A stretch of DNA of 64,000 bases, taken from the NCBI RefSeq assembly GCF_000179555.1, contig NZ_AECZ01000006.1, positions 1-64,000 on the forward strand. The letters run 5' to 3'. The stretch's first letter is position 1; each line of letters opens with the position of its first letter. The notes under the pieces are model-generated. The model saw only the letters and a list, made by a program, of their open reading frames with translations. It was not told the origin of the DNA and searched no databases. Position numbers and translations under genes: made by a program. This document shows positions 51,613-60,556 of the stretch, piece after piece. The stretch is from Solidesulfovibrio fructosivorans JJ]. GTDB lineage: Bacteria > Desulfobacterota > Desulfovibrionia > Desulfovibrionales > Desulfovibrionaceae.

Positions 51613-53901
51613 ATGCGTACCCCCCGTTTTATCACGGCCGTCCTTGCCCTGCTGTGCCTGTTGCCGTGCGGCATGGCCCAAGGGCAGGACCGGGCGACAA
51701 GCGAATACGACATGGGCGAAGCCGTGGTCACCGGCAAGAAGACCCCCGGCCCCCTGCAGGAGGAGCAGTCCCAGCCGGCCACGGAAACGGTCCTCGACCA
51801 GGACACGGTGACCACCTTCGCCGGCCCGGGACAGACCAACCCCTACCGGGCGCTCAATCTCCTGCCCTCGGTCAACGCCGAAGGCACCGATCCCTACGGG
51901 CTCGTCCAGGATCAAAATTCCCTGCGCATCCGCGGCCAGTCCGCCTCGACCTACGGCCGGCTGTCCCGCACCATCGAAGGCCTGCCCATCGGCATCAACG
52001 TCGGCAACGGCAGCATGGGCAACTTCCTGGACATGGAAAACGTCTCCAGCCTCAGCCTGGGCCGGGGCCCCATCGCCGCGGACAAGGGCTTCGGCTTCGG
52101 CAACTCCGCCGGCGCCCTGGACATGCTGCTGCGAAAACCCGCCGACACCCCCGGAGCCACGTTCTCCGAGCAATACGGCTCCTTCGGCTTCACCCGCAGC
52201 TTCGCCCGCCTGGACACCGGCGAATCGCCCCTGCTCGGCACGCGCTTCCTCGGTTCCGCCTCCTACAGCCAGACCGACAAATGGCGCGGCAAAGGCTACA
52301 CCGACCGCACCAACATCATGGCCGGCCTGGCCCAGCCGCTGTTCTACGGCCATGTCCGCCTGGAGGCCTACGGCATCTACAACGCCTTCCACCAGGACGA
52401 ATACCGCCCCCTGACCTATGCCCAAACCCAAAACATGTCGCTGTACCGGGGCTTCGACTTCACCGGCGAACGAACCGGCGACACCACCACCGATTACGCC
52501 TATTACGGCTACAATTACCAGGACATGCAGGAGTGGACGGTCTTCGGCAAACTCGAAGCCGACCTCTGGTCCGGGGGGCTTTTCTCCTTCAAGCCCTATT
52601 ACGCCGGGGACGGCGGCTCGCGCCGATTCACCAACGTCACCTCCATCCCGTCCAAGGCCAAGCAGATCGGCTTCAACCTCAACGCAATGCGGGAAAGCCA
52701 GTGGGGCTTCGTGGCCCAGATCGAGCAGGACCTGCATCCCGTGAAACTCAAGGGCGGCTTCTGGTACCAGTACATCACGGCCTTTCCGCCTCCCGTGGCC
52801 GGACAGCGGTTCTACACCCTGCAGACCTGGGGCAATTCCTTTGGCGGCTGGAAGATGCTCAACACCGTGGGCGAACGGCTCTTCAAGGCTCCGTTCATCC
52901 AGGCCTCGGGCGACTTCGGGAAGCTCCACGCCACGGCCGGCCTCAAATACCTGTCCGCCTCCATGCCCCGGGTCACGAGCTACGACACCTCGGGCGTGCC
53001 CGACGTCTCCTACGACGACGCCCGGGACTACAGCTCCGGCGTCGTAACCAGCAAATCCACCGACGCCACCGAAAAGCACGCCTGGCTGCCCAATGTCGGC
53101 CTCAGCTACGACCTGACGGACAACCTCACCGCGCGCGCCATGTATGGCCGCAACTACGCCTATCCGCTCCAGGGTCCCCTCTACAGCGCCTATAACAGCA
53201 ATGCCGCCGCCTTCCTGGCCCAGGGCATCACCCTCCAGCATCTGTGGAACGACATCAAGCTCGAGACCTCGGACAACATCGACGTCGGCCTGCGCTACAA
53301 CAACGGCGTTTTTTCCATCGCCCCGACATTGTTTTACGCCTACTATCACCACAAGCAGGTCACGGCCTACGATTCGCTCATCGGCGCAAGCTACCTGCAA
53401 CCCGGCGCGGACGCCCGCTCCTTCGGCGCCGAGCTGGAAGTGTCCTGGAAGGCGTTGTCCTGGCTGACGCTCTTCGGTTCCGGCTCCTACAACAACTTCC
53501 AGTTCACCAAGAACATCAACTCCTCGCTCGGCACGACGCTGCGCGTGCGAAACAACCAGGTGCCGGACGTGCCGCTGTGGCTCGGCAAGCTCGGGGCCAC
53601 GGCCACCTATGACAAGTTCAAAGGCACGGTCCTGTACCGATACGTGGATTCGCGTTACGGCGATGTGCAGAACCACGATTACATCCGTCCTTACAACATC
53701 GTGGACCTGTATTTGAGCTACGATCTGCCGCCGGTCTTCCGCAACAAGGAATGCAAGCTGACCCTGGACGTGCTGAACCTCTTCGACGAACGCTACGTGG
53801 CCACTATCCGCAGCGCCTCGGACGATACGCAGACCGCTTCGGCGACTTACTACCCCGGCTCGCCGCTGACCGTGGTCGGCGGCATCACCATCACGTTTTA
53901 G
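51613..53901 (+). CDS. TonB-dependent outer-membrane receptor
   Basis: Outer-membrane receptor of 762 residues. The signal peptide is about residues 1-24 (FITAVLALLCLLPCGMAQ). A TonB-box-like segment follows (MGEAVVTGK), then the plug (about 45-160: RALNLLPSVNAEGTDPYG, SLRIRGQSASTYGRLSRTIE). A 22-strand-type barrel rich in aromatic residues ends in TVVGGITITF, with the C-terminal Phe needed for barrel assembly. It would import a metal chelate, haem or corrinoid using TonB energy. The adjacent ABC importer carries the cargo on. No tonB-exbBD genes are in the window. Confidence 0.93.
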   Translation: MRTPRFITAVLALLCLLPCGMAQGQDRATSEYDMGEAVVTGKKTPGPLQEEQSQPATETVLDQDTVTTFAGPGQTNPYRALNLLPSVNAEGTDPYGLVQDQNSLRIRGQSASTYGRLSRTIEGLPIGINVGNGSMGNFLDMENVSSLSLGRGPIAADKGFGFGNSAGALDMLLRKPADTPGATFSEQYGSFGFTRSFARLDTGESPLLGTRFLGSASYSQTDKWRGKGYTDRTNIMAGLAQPLFYGHVRLEAYGIYNAFHQDEYRPLTYAQTQNMSLYRGFDFTGERTGDTTTDYAYYGYNYQDMQEWTVFGKLEADLWSGGLFSFKPYYAGDGGSRRFTNVTSIPSKAKQIGFNLNAMRESQWGFVAQIEQDLHPVKLKGGFWYQYITAFPPPVAGQRFYTLQTWGNSFGGWKMLNTVGERLFKAPFIQASGDFGKLHATAGLKYLSASMPRVTSYDTSGVPDVSYDDARDYSSGVVTSKSTDATEKHAWLPNVGLSYDLTDNLTARAMYGRNYAYPLQGPLYSAYNSNAAAFLAQGITLQHLWNDIKLETSDNIDVGLRYNNGVFSIAPTLFYAYYHHKQVTAYDSLIGASYLQPGADARSFGAELEVSWKALSWLTLFGSGSYNNFQFTKNINSSLGTTLRVRNNQVPDVPLWLGKLGATATYDKFKGTVLYRYVDSRYGDVQNHDYIRPYNIVDLYLSYDLPPVFRNKECKLTLDVLNLFDERYVATIRSASDDTQTASATYYPGSPLTVVGGITITF

Positions 53902-53914
53902 GTCCGGAGCCGTC

Positions 53915-54970
53915 ATGCGCATTACCTCACTCGCTTTCCGTCCTTTGCGCGGGCGCGCCGGCTTGCTCGCCGCGACGGTTTTGTTGGCGGGATCGCTCGT
54001 CTGGCCGGGGTCCGCCCTGGCCAGGCGGGTCACGGACGGCTGCGGCCGCGCGGTGGATATTCCCGACGCCGTCGCGCGTGTGGTCACGGCCGGCGGCACG
54101 CCTTCGCTCAACGCGTTCCTGGTCGCCCTGGGCAAGGGCGGCGAAATCGTCAACGGACTGCCCCAGGGGCTCCATGGAGGGCAATGGAAGTATCAAGGCG
54201 TGTTCGCGCCCCAGGTGACGACGGCTCCGGTGGTCTCGTCCATGGGGCCGTCCTGGACGCCCGACCTCGAAGCGCTCATGGCCTTGCGCGCCGATCTGGT
54301 GCTCGTGGAATCGACGGCCACGGCCGACATGCTGTCGGCGAGGGGCTTTCCCGCCTACTGCCTGTCCTGGCGCGAACCGACGGCCGTAAGCCGGGCCCTT
54401 GCCGATCTTGGCGATGCGCTTGGCGCGACGGCGCGGGCCAAGGCGTTGCAGGCGGCGTTTGCGGCCAATCTGGACCGCGTGGCCCGGGCGACAGCGGACA
54501 TTCCGCCGGACAAGCGGGTCAAGGCGCTCTATATCCGGGCCTCAGGACTCATGATTCCCATGGTGTCCACGGCGAGGTTCCTGATTGAAAAAGCAGGCGG
54601 GACATACGCCGCGCCAGCCGGCCTGTCCCTGGAACATCCCCGCATCAGCCCAGAGCAGCTTTTGGCCTGGGACCCGGACGTGCTGCTCGTTTTCAACAAA
54701 AAGGAAGTCAACGAGGTGCTCTCCGACCCGCGCTACGCGACGCTTTCCGCGGTCAAGCGCCATGCGGTGGCGGCGGTTCCCTTCGGCATGCACGGCTACA
54801 CGCACTTCACGCCGGAGCAGATCCTGGCGGTGCTGTGGATGGGCAAGACCCTGTATCCGAAGCGCTTCAAGGACATGGACCTGGTTGCCGAGGCGAAGGA
54901 TTTCTACGCGCGCTTTTTCGGCCGCGAACTTACCGACGGCCAGGTCAGGGAGATCCTGCGCCTGCCGTAG
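53915..54970 (+). CDS. periplasmic substrate-binding protein (FepB/BtuF-like)
   Basis: Exported binding protein of 351 residues. The signal peptide is about residues 1-36 (LLAATVLLAGSLVWPGSALA). Two lobes are joined by a long helix as in the helical-backbone family: VTDGCGRAVDIPDAVARVVT, LEALMALRADLVLVESTATA, AGGTYAAPAGLSLEHPRISP, and LLAWDPDVLLVFNKKEVNEV. It delivers substrate to the FecCD permease. It is the last gene of the uptake operon, 13 bases after the receptor gene. Confidence 0.92.
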   Translation: MRITSLAFRPLRGRAGLLAATVLLAGSLVWPGSALARRVTDGCGRAVDIPDAVARVVTAGGTPSLNAFLVALGKGGEIVNGLPQGLHGGQWKYQGVFAPQVTTAPVVSSMGPSWTPDLEALMALRADLVLVESTATADMLSARGFPAYCLSWREPTAVSRALADLGDALGATARAKALQAAFAANLDRVARATADIPPDKRVKALYIRASGLMIPMVSTARFLIEKAGGTYAAPAGLSLEHPRISPEQLLAWDPDVLLVFNKKEVNEVLSDPRYATLSAVKRHAVAAVPFGMHGYTHFTPEQILAVLWMGKTLYPKRFKDMDLVAEAKDFYARFFGRELTDGQVREILRLP

Positions 54971-55391
54971 CGTCTTTCTTCAACAAAGGGTTCCAATGCG
55001 CTCAAACCATAAGGGACCGGGAGGTGGGCGGCGTGATGCGGCCCTTCTTGTGAACCGGACCGGGAGAAAGGCGAACCGGCTGGCCAGGCGCGATCATCCG
55101 CAAAACAATATTGTCTCATCAAACAACAATTCTGTTCCATAGCATGCGAAAACTGTCGGCTTGATGGAGTTGTCCGAGCCCTCCATTCCAGCTTCCCCCA
55201 ATTTTGCCTCCAGAAACTGACGAACCATTTCGCTCCTGGAATCGCCGTCGCGTCGGCCAAGAAATCCGCGAATCATAACAATACGCTTTTACAATGCGTT
55301 TTCGTTGGCGGCCTACATGCCGTCCGAACGCTCCTGCCGCCAATCCTCGCCGCCGCCCTTTCACGGGCCTCCAAGGCCTTGCCCCGGCTCC
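54971..55391. other. intergenic region upstream of the eut operon
   Basis: About 420 bases with no supported gene. Short minus-strand frames of 60-118 codons have no family likeness. The stretch includes ACAATATTGT (palindrome at 55105-55114), a tandem repeat at 55278-55302 and several GC-rich inverted repeats near 55370. A promoter follows at 55392. Confidence 0.5.
55278..55302. promoter_or_regulatory. tandem repeat, candidate activator site of the eut operon
   Basis: ACAATACGCTTTT is followed at once by ACAATGCGTTTT, two near-identical units. The centre is about 130 bases upstream of the start expected from the sigma-54 promoter at 55392. That is the usual place for an enhancer-binding protein. 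The protein is not encoded in the window. Confidence 0.35.
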
Positions 55392-55408
55392 TTGGCATGT
55401 CCCATGCA
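55392..55408 (+). promoter_or_regulatory. sigma-54-type promoter of the ethanolamine operon
   Basis: TTGGCATGTCCCATGCA keeps the -24 GG (55394-55395) and -12 GC (55406-55407) exactly 10 bases apart. It departs from consensus only in the base before the TGC. Transcription should begin near 55419, about 105 bases before the permease ATG. Confidence 0.7.
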
Positions 55409-55524
55409 AATAGTCCCAGTTATTCCGCGAAGCTGGGGCTGACATGCCCAACGCGCTTACGGCCGGGACCGCCCCCGAGGGAAGGGCGCGTCCCCCTCAT
55501 TTTATCTTACCGGAGGTCGGAGTT

Positions 55525-56895
55525 ATGAGTGGCGAAAAATCTACGCAACTGGAACGAAAATTAGGGCCATGGATGCTGTGGGGCCTCGGAGTGGGCTACG
55601 TGATCTCCGGGGAATATTTCGGCTGGAACCTGGGCCTGGAACAGGGGGGCACCCTGGGCTTGGCCATTGCCACCGGGTTTATCATCCTCATGTACCTGAC
55701 CTTCACCTTCTGCTACACGGAGATGGCCTGCGCCATCCCCAAGGCCGGCGGCGCGTTTGATTACGCCAGCCGGGGACTGGGCCGGAAACTCGGCGCTCTG
55801 GCCGGCATCGCCCAGGTCATCGAATTCGTGTTCGCGCCGCCGGCCATCGCCGCCGCCATCGGCGCCTACTTCAACCTGTTCTTCCCCAATGTGCCCTCCA
55901 CGGAAATCGCCATCGCCGCTTATGTTGTGTTCACGGCCCTGAACATTTACGGCGTCCAGGCCGCCGCCGGGTTCGAGCTGTTCGTCACCGTGCTGGCCGT
56001 GGGCGAACTGTTGCTGTTTTGCGGCGTCACCGCCCCCAGCTTCCACTGGCAGAACCTGACCGCCAATGCCCTGCCCCACGGCATAAGCGGCGCTTTCGCC
56101 GCCATTCCCTTCGCCATCTGGTTCTTCCTGGCCATCGAGGGCGTGGCCAACGTGGCCGAGGAAACGGTCAATCCCCAGCGCAACATCCTCATCGGCTTCG
56201 GCTCTGCCATTCTCACCCTGGTGGTCCTGGCCGTGCTCACCTTTGCCTGCTCCGTGGGCGTGTCCGGCTGGGAAGCCATCGTCTACCCCACCCCGGGCGC
56301 GGCGCCTTCGGACTCCCCCCTGCCCCTGGCCCTGAGCCACATCGTGGGCGACAGCCACCTGCTCTACCATATGCTCATCTTCGTGGGCCTGTTCGGGCTC
56401 ATCGCCTCCTTCCACGGCATCATCCTGGCCGCCGGCCGGGCTGTGATGGAAATGGGCCGGGTGGGCTACATGGCCCCGATACTCGGCAAGGTGAACAAGC
56501 GCTTCAAGACGCCGGCCAATGCCCTGATCGCCAACATGGTGGTGGGCATCATCGCCTTGCTTTCCGGCAAGACCGGGGACATCATCACCCTGTCGGTGTT
56601 CGGCGCCCTGACCCTCTACGTCATCTCCCTGGTCACCTACTTCGCCCTGCGCCGCAACGAACCGGACATGCCCCGGCCCTTCAAGGCGCCTTTCTACCCC
56701 GTGGCCCCGGCCGTGGGACTGGCCATCGCCGTGCTGGCCCTGGTGGCGGTGACTATTTATAACCTCTCCCTGGCCGTCATCTTCTTCGTCATTCTGTCCG
56801 CTTCCTATCTCTACTTCAGGGTCTTTTCCAAGGAAGCCGAAGAAGAGGAGGATATGGTGGAAGGACTCGAGGCGGTCTTCGTCGAGGAGAAATAA
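55525..56895 (+). CDS. ethanolamine permease (APC superfamily)
   Basis: Inner-membrane transporter of 456 residues with about twelve spans. Strong family wording includes LGPWMLWGLGVGYVISGEYF, GWNLGLEQGG, and FLAIEGVANVAEETVNPQRN, as in the ethanolamine permease branch of the amino acid-polyamine-organocation superfamily. The ATG at 55525 has GGAGG 8 bases upstream; an earlier ATG at 55444 lacks one. It lies 85 bases before eutB on the same strand, so it supplies the substrate of the ammonia-lyase. Confidence 0.92.
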   Translation: MSGEKSTQLERKLGPWMLWGLGVGYVISGEYFGWNLGLEQGGTLGLAIATGFIILMYLTFTFCYTEMACAIPKAGGAFDYASRGLGRKLGALAGIAQVIEFVFAPPAIAAAIGAYFNLFFPNVPSTEIAIAAYVVFTALNIYGVQAAAGFELFVTVLAVGELLLFCGVTAPSFHWQNLTANALPHGISGAFAAIPFAIWFFLAIEGVANVAEETVNPQRNILIGFGSAILTLVVLAVLTFACSVGVSGWEAIVYPTPGAAPSDSPLPLALSHIVGDSHLLYHMLIFVGLFGLIASFHGIILAAGRAVMEMGRVGYMAPILGKVNKRFKTPANALIANMVVGIIALLSGKTGDIITLSVFGALTLYVISLVTYFALRRNEPDMPRPFKAPFYPVAPAVGLAIAVLALVAVTIYNLSLAVIFFVILSASYLYFRVFSKEAEEEEDMVEGLEAVFVEEK

Positions 56896-56980
56896 CGACC
56901 GCCGCTAGAACCGCCCCCCGCGCGCCTTCCCGAAAAGGTGCGCGGGGGGACGCAACCCAAACCCCAAGAGGGCTACCGCT

Positions 56981-58363
56981 GTGTACTCCCTGACCATCGG
57001 CCCTCGCCGCTACAGCTTTGACGGACTGCGCCAACTGTTGGCCAAGGCCACGCCCGAACGCTCCGGCGACCAACTCGCCGGCATCGCCGCCCAAAGCGCC
57101 GAAGAGCGGGCGGCCGCCCAGATGCTCCTGGCCGACGTGCCGTTGACCGCCTTTCTGGAAGAGCTGCTGATTCCTTACGAAGCCGACGAGGTCACCCGGC
57201 TCATCCTGGACAGCCACGACGCCGCCGCCTTTTCCCCGGTCAAACACCTGAGCGTTGGAACCTTCCGCGAATGGCTGCTTTCGGATCAGGCCGACGAGGC
57301 CAGCCTAACGGCCCTGGCTCCTGGGCTCACGCCCGAGATGGTGGCGGCCACCTCCAAGATCATGCGCAACCAGGACCTCATCCTGGCGGCGGCAAAGACA
57401 CGGACCAACACGGCGTTTCGAACCAGCATCGGCCTGCCCGGCCGCCTGTCCACCCGGTTGCAGCCCAACCATCCCACGGACGACCCCAAGGGCATTCTGG
57501 CCACGATCATCGATGGCCTGATCCTGGGCTCCGGCGACGCCTGCATCGGCATCAATCCGGCGACCGACAATCTCCAGGGCGTCATCCGTCTTCTGGTCAT
57601 GCTCGACGAACTGCGCCAAAGCTACGCCATCCCCACTCAAAGCTGCGTACTCACCCACGTGACCACCACCATCGCCGCCATCGCCAAGGGCGCTCCGGTG
57701 GACCTGGTGTTCCAGTCCATCGGCGGCACCGAGGGCGTCAACGCCAGCTTCGGGGTGAACCTCTCCCTCCTGGCCGAGGGACGCGAGGCGGCCCTGTCCC
57801 TGGGACGCGGAACGGTGGGGGACAACGTCATGTATTTCGAAACGGGCCAGGGCTCGGCCCTGTCGGCGAACGCCCACCACGACGTGGACCAGCAGACCGT
57901 GGAGGCCCGGGCCTACGCCGTGGCGCGGGCCTTTTCCCCGTTTTTGGTCAACACCGTCGTGGGCTTCATCGGCCCGGAATACCTCCTGGACGGCAAGCAG
58001 ATCATTCGGGCCGGGCTCGAGGACAACTTCTGCGGCAAGCTCCTGGGCCTGCCCATGGGCGTGGACGTGTGCTACACCAACCACGCCGAGGCCGACCAGG
58101 ACGACATGGACGTGCTGCTCACCCTGCTCGGCGCGGCCGGCTGCGCCTATATCATGGGCATTCCCGGCTCGGACGACATCATGCTCAACTACCAAACCAC
58201 CTCCTTCCACGACGCCCTGTACCTGCGCCGGGTCCTGGGGCTCCGCCCCGCGCCCGAGTTCGAGAAGTGGCTCGTGGACATGGGCCTTTTCGACCGCGAC
58301 ATGCGGCCGCGGCCCCTGAGCCGGGAGAACATGAGGTTGGCTCTTCCCCATGCCATTGCCTAA
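56981..58363 (+). CDS. eutB: ethanolamine ammonia-lyase, large subunit
   Basis: Large (catalytic) subunit of the adenosylcobalamin-dependent enzyme that splits ethanolamine into acetaldehyde and ammonia, 460 residues (Escherichia coli EutB is about 453). Family blocks: GDACIGINPATDN, DLVFQSIGGTEGVNASFG, YFETGQGSALSANAHHDVDQ, FIGPEYLLDGKQIIRAGLED and MGIPGSDDIMLNYQTTSFHD. The start is GTG at 56981 with AAGAGG upstream. It overlaps eutC by 14 bases. Reactivase EutA, aldehyde dehydrogenase EutE and shell proteins are not in the window. Confidence 0.97.
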   Translation: MYSLTIGPRRYSFDGLRQLLAKATPERSGDQLAGIAAQSAEERAAAQMLLADVPLTAFLEELLIPYEADEVTRLILDSHDAAAFSPVKHLSVGTFREWLLSDQADEASLTALAPGLTPEMVAATSKIMRNQDLILAAAKTRTNTAFRTSIGLPGRLSTRLQPNHPTDDPKGILATIIDGLILGSGDACIGINPATDNLQGVIRLLVMLDELRQSYAIPTQSCVLTHVTTTIAAIAKGAPVDLVFQSIGGTEGVNASFGVNLSLLAEGREAALSLGRGTVGDNVMYFETGQGSALSANAHHDVDQQTVEARAYAVARAFSPFLVNTVVGFIGPEYLLDGKQIIRAGLEDNFCGKLLGLPMGVDVCYTNHAEADQDDMDVLLTLLGAAGCAYIMGIPGSDDIMLNYQTTSFHDALYLRRVLGLRPAPEFEKWLVDMGLFDRDMRPRPLSRENMRLALPHAIA

Positions 58364-59168
58364 CCACGATTCCGACGCCATCGTCACGCCGGCCCCCTGG
58401 GACCGGTTGCGCCAATTTACCGCCGCCCGGGTGGCTCTGGGCCAGGCCGGCGTCAGCCTGCCCACGGCCGCCCACCTGCGCTTTACCCTGGACCACGCCA
58501 AGGCCCGGGACGCCGTGCACCATCCCCTGGATACGCCCAGGTTTCTCGACGATCTGGCGCGGGAGGGAATCGCGGCCTTGCCCCTGGCCAGCCGGGTTCG
58601 GGATCGACGGGAATATCTGGCCCGGCCGGATCTGGGACGACGCCTGTCCGAGGCCGGCGCCACGACCTTGCGCCAGGCGAACCTCGCCCCCGTGGACCTC
58701 GCCCTGGTCGTGGCCGACGGGCTCTCGTCCTTTGCGGTCCAGCGTCAGGCCGTGCCCTTGCTGACAGCCTTTTCGCCCCTGGCCGAGGCCCGGGGACTTC
58801 GCCGCTCGCCGGTCATCCTGGTGGAGGGCGGACGCGTCGCCGTGGGTGACGAGGTCGGGCAAATCCTGGGGGCGCGGATCGTCATCGTGCTTATTGGCGA
58901 ACGGCCGGGACTCAGTTCGCCGGACAGCCTCGGCGTCTACCTGACCTACGCCCCGAAGCCGGGGCTGACCGACGAGCGCCGCAACTGCATTTCCAACATC
59001 CGGCCCCAGGGACTGCCCCATGATCGGGCGGCCCGGACCCTGGACTATCTCGTTGCCAAGTCCCTGGCCCTGGGCCTTTCCGGAGTGGACCTCAAAGACG
59101 AGCAACAGCTTACGGAAGGCGATCGTCAGGAGCTCGCCGGCTCGTGTCCCCCGCAGGCGCGGGGATGA
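58350..59168 (+). CDS. eutC: ethanolamine ammonia-lyase, small subunit, ending inside a CRISPR repeat
   Basis: Small subunit of ethanolamine ammonia-lyase, 272 residues, involved in binding adenosylcobalamin. Blocks: ARVALGQAGVSLPTAAHLRF, LALVVADGLSSFAVQ, LIGERPGLSSPDSLGVYLTY and RRNCISNIRPQGLPHDRAA. The family core ends near LSGVDLKDEQQL. The final residues (SCPPQARG) and the TGA stop at 59166-59168 are supplied by the first repeat of a type I-E CRISPR remnant at 59144. The natural C-terminus has therefore been replaced, probably with little effect because the core is complete. Confidence 0.92.
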   Translation: MPLPNHDSDAIVTPAPWDRLRQFTAARVALGQAGVSLPTAAHLRFTLDHAKARDAVHHPLDTPRFLDDLAREGIAALPLASRVRDRREYLARPDLGRRLSEAGATTLRQANLAPVDLALVVADGLSSFAVQRQAVPLLTAFSPLAEARGLRRSPVILVEGGRVAVGDEVGQILGARIVIVLIGERPGLSSPDSLGVYLTYAPKPGLTDERRNCISNIRPQGLPHDRAARTLDYLVAKSLALGLSGVDLKDEQQLTEGDRQELAGSCPPQARG

Positions 59169-59294
59169 TCCGTTCCGCTCCATTGATGCGTTCGATGCCA
59201 TGAGATGATCCCCGCGCCTGCGGGGATCATCCGGCCTCGACCGCCAACCTGCCCGTATAAACGCCGAAGTCCCCGCAGGAGCGGGACTGGCCGG
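59144..59294 (+). CRISPR. decayed type I-E CRISPR mini-array, three repeats and two spacers
   Basis: Repeat 1 (59144-59172) begins GTGTCCCCCGCAGGCGCGGG and ends GATGATCCG, two or three changes from the common type I-E repeat. Repeat 2 (59205-59233) begins ATGATCCCCGCGCCTGCGGG and has the same end. A degenerate repeat 3 (59266-59294) matches repeat 1 at 19 of 29 positions. Units are 29 bases and both spacers are 32 bases, so the period is exactly 61 as in type I-E. No leader and no cas genes are seen; the left neighbour is the eutC coding sequence. The rest of 59295-59463 shows no gene. Confidence 0.7.
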
Positions 59295-59463
59295 ACCGTC
59301 AAAGTCCCCTTTTGCCGCGCACGGCAACGCCGCTGTCCCCGGAGGCTTCCCGACGCGCCTCTCCCGCCGTATCGGTTCCCCGGCCTATCCCGGGAAACCA
59401 CCTTCAATTTCCGCCGCATATCTGCTATCTTTGCGTATCACCAGTCGCCCAAGGAGGTCCGCC

Positions 59464-60522
59464 ATGAAGAAACTGATCAATGCCGTGGAAAACGTTGTGC
59501 GGGAACAGTTGGAGGGCATGGCCCTGGCCCATCCCGAATTGGCCGTGAGCTTCGACCCCACCTTCATTCGCCGGGCCGACGCGCCGGTGGCGGGCAAGGT
59601 GGCGCTGGTTTCCGGCGGCGGCTCCGGCCACGATCCCATGCACGGCGGTTTTGTCGGCTCCGGCATGCTTGACGGAGCTTGTCCCGGCGAGGTGTTCACC
59701 TCCCCCACCCCGGACCAGATGGTCGCCTGCGCCAAGGCCGTGGACAGCGGAGAAGGCGTGCTGTTCGTGGTGAAAAACTACACCGGCGACGTGATGAATT
59801 TCGAAACGGCGGTGGAACTGCTCGCCGCCGAAGGGGTCAAAGTCCGAAACGTCCTCATCGACGACGACGTGGCCGTCAAAGACAGCCTGTACACGGCGGG
59901 CAGGCGCGGCGTGGGCACCACCGTGCTGGCCGAAAAGATCGTGGGCGGGGCGGCGGCGGCCGGCTACGACCTGGAGCGGTGCGCGACGCTTTGCCGCAAG
60001 GTGAGCCAGTACGGCCGTTCCTTCGGCGTGGCGTTAAGCTCCTGCACCGTTCCGGCGGCGGGCAAGCCCACCTTCGAACTGGGCGAAAACGAAGTCGAGA
60101 TGGGCATCGGCATCCACGGCGAGCCCGGCACCCACCGCATGCCCATCGAGCCCGTGGACGCGCTGACCGAATACGCGGCCGGGCAGATCATCGACGACCC
60201 CGCCTACACCCGAACGGTGCGCGAATGGGACGGAGGGGATTGGACGGAACGGACGCTCACCGACGCGCCCCTGGCCAAGGGTGACGCGGTCATCGCCTTC
60301 GTCAACGGCATGGGCGGCACCCCGGTGTCCGAACTCTACGCCGTGTACCGGAAGCTCCACGCGGTCTGCCGGGACAAAGGCCTCACCATCGCGCGCAACC
60401 TTATCGGCTCCTACATCACCTCCCTGGAGATGCAGGGTTTTTCCATCACGCTGCTGAAGGCCGACGACGAGATCCTGCGGTTCTGGGACGCGCCCGTGCA
60501 CACGCCCGGCCTGATCCGTTAA
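59464..60522 (+). CDS. dhaK: dihydroxyacetone kinase subunit DhaK (PEP-dependent)
   Basis: Substrate-binding subunit of 352 residues. It binds dihydroxyacetone covalently through His218 ([10 protein letters not shown]), at the same number as in Escherichia coli. The N-terminal glycine loop is [17 protein letters not shown] (residues 50-66), with His56. The start at 59464 has AAGGAGG 7 bases upstream. Together with DhaL and DhaM it converts dihydroxyacetone to its phosphate with PEP as donor. It opens a dhaKLM operon 295 bases after eutC. Confidence 0.97.
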   Translation: MKKLINAVENVVREQLEGMALAHPELAVSFDPTFIRRADAPVAGKVALVSGGGSGHDPMHGGFVGSGMLDGACPGEVFTSPTPDQMVACAKAVDSGEGVLFVVKNYTGDVMNFETAVELLAAEGVKVRNVLIDDDVAVKDSLYTAGRRGVGTTVLAEKIVGGAAAAGYDLERCATLCRKVSQYGRSFGVALSSCTVPAAGKPTFELGENEVEMGIGIHGEPGTHRMPIEPVDALTEYAAGQIIDDPAYTRTVREWDGGDWTERTLTDAPLAKGDAVIAFVNGMGGTPVSELYAVYRKLHAVCRDKGLTIARNLIGSYITSLEMQGFSITLLKADDEILRFWDAPVHTPGLIR

Positions 60523-60556
60523 AAGGCTTTCCATAACGCCACCCCGGAGGAATTCC

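Noticed and set aside
55094-55276. Minus-strand frame of 60 codons upstream of the eut operon
   Set aside because: No ribosome site, no family likeness and no coupling to a neighbour; treated as chance.
59203-59232. Rho-independent terminator after eutC
   Set aside because: The second unit is a good palindrome, but no T-run follows, and the exact 61-base period with flanking units fits a CRISPR relic better.
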